22,030 nt of DNA, from positions 1 to 22,030 of the forward strand of contig CALFWA010000345.1 in the NCBI GenBank assembly GCA_937928035.1, written 5' to 3'. A program made the translations under genes and the position numbers. Source of the DNA: an uncultured Caldilinea sp. (GTDB taxonomy: Bacteria > Chloroflexota > Anaerolineae > Caldilineales > Caldilineaceae). The notes under the pieces were generated by a model. The model saw nothing but the letters and a program-made list of their open reading frames with translations. It searched no databases and had not been told where the DNA came from. Below, one piece after another: positions 19,464 to 22,030 of the stretch. Position 1 is the stretch's first letter. Every line of letters begins with the position of its first letter.

Positions 19464-19502
19464 TTATTATGAAAATCGTGAGAATTATTGACATGGGATC
19501 GA

Positions 19503-19532
19503 TTGACGCTTCCAACGCGATCCCGGTACAAT
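19503..19532 (+). promoter_or_regulatory. Promoter of the adenine deaminase gene
   Basis: TTGACG (19503-19508), an 18-nt spacer and TACAAT (19527-19532) form a good sigma70-type promoter pointing right. The start point would be near 19539, giving a leader of about 118 nt before the ATG at 19657. An unused TTGACA lies 15 nt upstream (19488-19493). Confidence 0.65.
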
Positions 19533-19579
19533 CCTTGCAGGGGCGCCGCAGTTTTTGATCGTGAGTTGACGGTGGAACA

Positions 19580-19632
19580 TGCACTCGTTGCCTACTTTCT
19601 CTCGATGGGTATCTCTCTACAGGCAGAGTGCA
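19580..19632 (+). promoter_or_regulatory. Stem-loop in the adenine deaminase leader
   Basis: TGCACTC (19580-19586) plus TGCCT (19589-19593) can pair with AGGCA (19621-19625) plus GAGTGCA (19626-19632). This gives a 12-bp stem with a 2-nt bulge and a 27-nt loop. It ends 24 nt before the ATG at 19657. It does not match the purine riboswitch core that I know, so a role in translation or stability is inference. Confidence 0.4.
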
Positions 19633-19656
19633 CAGAACGAAAGGGGCGAACAAACG

Positions 19657-21369
<1,713 letters not shown>

Positions 21370-21378
21370 TCCTTTACG

Positions 21379-22030
21379 ATGATGCACTTGCCATCCATTA
21401 TGCAATCCTTCTTCCCTCGACGCTTCCGCTATCCTTTAGAGGGCCGCCGTCCTATAAAGATATGTCTGTTCTTGCTGACGACGCTGCTGGTCGGCGTATG
21501 GCCGACCTCCACAGCCCTGGCGCAAGAATACAAAAAACCGGAGCCTACAGCCGAAAAGGTGATTTATCTCACCTTCGATGACGGGCCTTCTCCTTACACC
21601 CAGCCCATCCTGGATCTCCTCGCCGAATACGACGCCAAAGCCACTTTTTTTGTGATCGGCCGCGCCGCCGCCCGCCATCCGGAGTTAATCGAGGCGATCT
21701 ACGAAGCCGGGCACGGACTGGGCAACCATACCTATTCGCACCCATTTCTGCCCAAGGTAAGTCGCCAGTGGATGGCTTATGAGGTGTTCAATACGTCGGC
21801 GGCAATCGGCGGCCGAGACAACGGCTGCTTACGTCCTCCTTATGGGGCTTACACGTCAAAAGTGGCGAAGAACGCAGAGGGATGGGGGTATCAGCTCGTC
21901 TTGTGGACCATCGATCCGCGCGACTGGGCGCGGCCTGGAGTGCGCGCCATCGCCCACCACGTGATCAGTCGAGCGCATCCCGATGGCGTCGTTGTGTTGC
22001 ATGACGGCGGCGGCGACCGCTCCCAGACGG
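21379..22030 (+). CDS. Secreted polysaccharide deacetylase (NodB/CE4 family), 3' end outside window
   Basis: An open reading frame of 217 codons without a stop that runs off the right edge. The ATG at 21379 is 9 nt after the adenine deaminase stop, with others at 21382 and 21400 in frame; none has a clear ribosome-binding site, so the start is approximate. A signal peptide is visible: a basic region, hydrophobic LFLLTTLLVGVW, and a likely cleavage after TALA before QEYKKPEP. The five motifs of the NodB homology domain are complete: TFDDGPSPYT (metal-binding Asp pair), GNHTYSHP (metal-binding histidines), RPPYGAYTS, DPRDW and VVLHDGGGDRSQT. The family removes acetyl groups from chitin, peptidoglycan or other polysaccharides outside the membrane. 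The product is probably a short single-domain enzyme; the polysaccharide is unknown. Confidence 0.9.
   Translation, partial: MMHLPSIMQSFFPRRFRYPLEGRRPIKICLFLLTTLLVGVWPTSTALAQEYKKPEPTAEKVIYLTFDDGPSPYTQPILDLLAEYDAKATFFVIGRAAARHPELIEAIYEAGHGLGNHTYSHPFLPKVSRQWMAYEVFNTSAAIGGRDNGCLRPPYGAYTSKVAKNAEGWGYQLVLWTIDPRDWARPGVRAIAHHVISRAHPDGVVVLHDGGGDRSQT

Noticed and set aside
19533..19656. Purine riboswitch before the adenine deaminase gene
   Set aside because: The leader forms one bulged hairpin, but I find no three-way junction with the conserved purine-aptamer core words.

Overview
The window reads as a chromosomal segment of a GC-rich free-living bacterium. My best guess is a member of the Chloroflexota (Caldilineae/Anaerolineae-like). 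That guess rests on gene style and content (several cobalamin-binding radical SAM enzymes, a DUF2203 protein, a NifU-C/HesB pair, a sugar ABC operon with a GntR regulator) and is inference, not a database result. No phage, transposase, CRISPR array, rRNA or tRNA was seen. Nearly all genes lie on the minus strand; only the last two (adenine deaminase and a polysaccharide deacetylase) are on the plus strand.

Left end (1-2940, minus): the first codons of a tetrapyrrole-methylase/MazG-like protein, a four-helix membrane protein, a histidinol-phosphate-aminotransferase-like enzyme and, upstream of it, an astacin-like zinc metalloprotease with a C-terminal PPC-like domain. The protease has its own promoter with perfect -35 and -10 hexamers. 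Next (2957-8443, minus) is a sugar-uptake operon: GntR/UTRA repressor, NamZ-type (DUF1343) exo-muramidase homologue, lipoprotein solute-binding protein and two MalF/MalG-type permeases, with no ATPase gene in view. It has a promoter, a candidate autoregulatory operator, and a 16-bp stem-loop between the binding-protein and permease genes. The muramidase homologue makes muropeptide or amino-sugar salvage a plausible role.

Middle (8681-13842, minus): a CDP-alcohol phosphatidyltransferase, then (upstream) a run of three radical SAM genes. These are one SPASM-type enzyme and two tandem paralogous B12-binding class B enzymes that share a 3-nt intergenic gap and a candidate promoter. The next block (13867-17276, minus) is an iron-sulphur group: NifU C-terminal scaffold protein, DUF2203 protein, HesB/IscA-type A-type carrier followed by a clear intrinsic terminator, MoaA, and a Cys-rich SufR-like regulator that overlaps or abuts moaA and has a good promoter.

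Right end: two small uncharacterised proteins lie downstream of a third B12-binding radical SAM enzyme (17316-19346, minus). A divergent promoter region separates this gene from adenine deaminase (19657-21369, plus), whose leader can form a hairpin just before the start codon. A secreted polysaccharide deacetylase (from 21379, plus) runs off the window end with all its catalytic motifs visible. The most notable pattern is four Fe-S-dependent radical SAM enzymes outside known pathways, next to a cluster-assembly and cluster-sensing gene set. The enzymes' substrates cannot be read from sequence alone.
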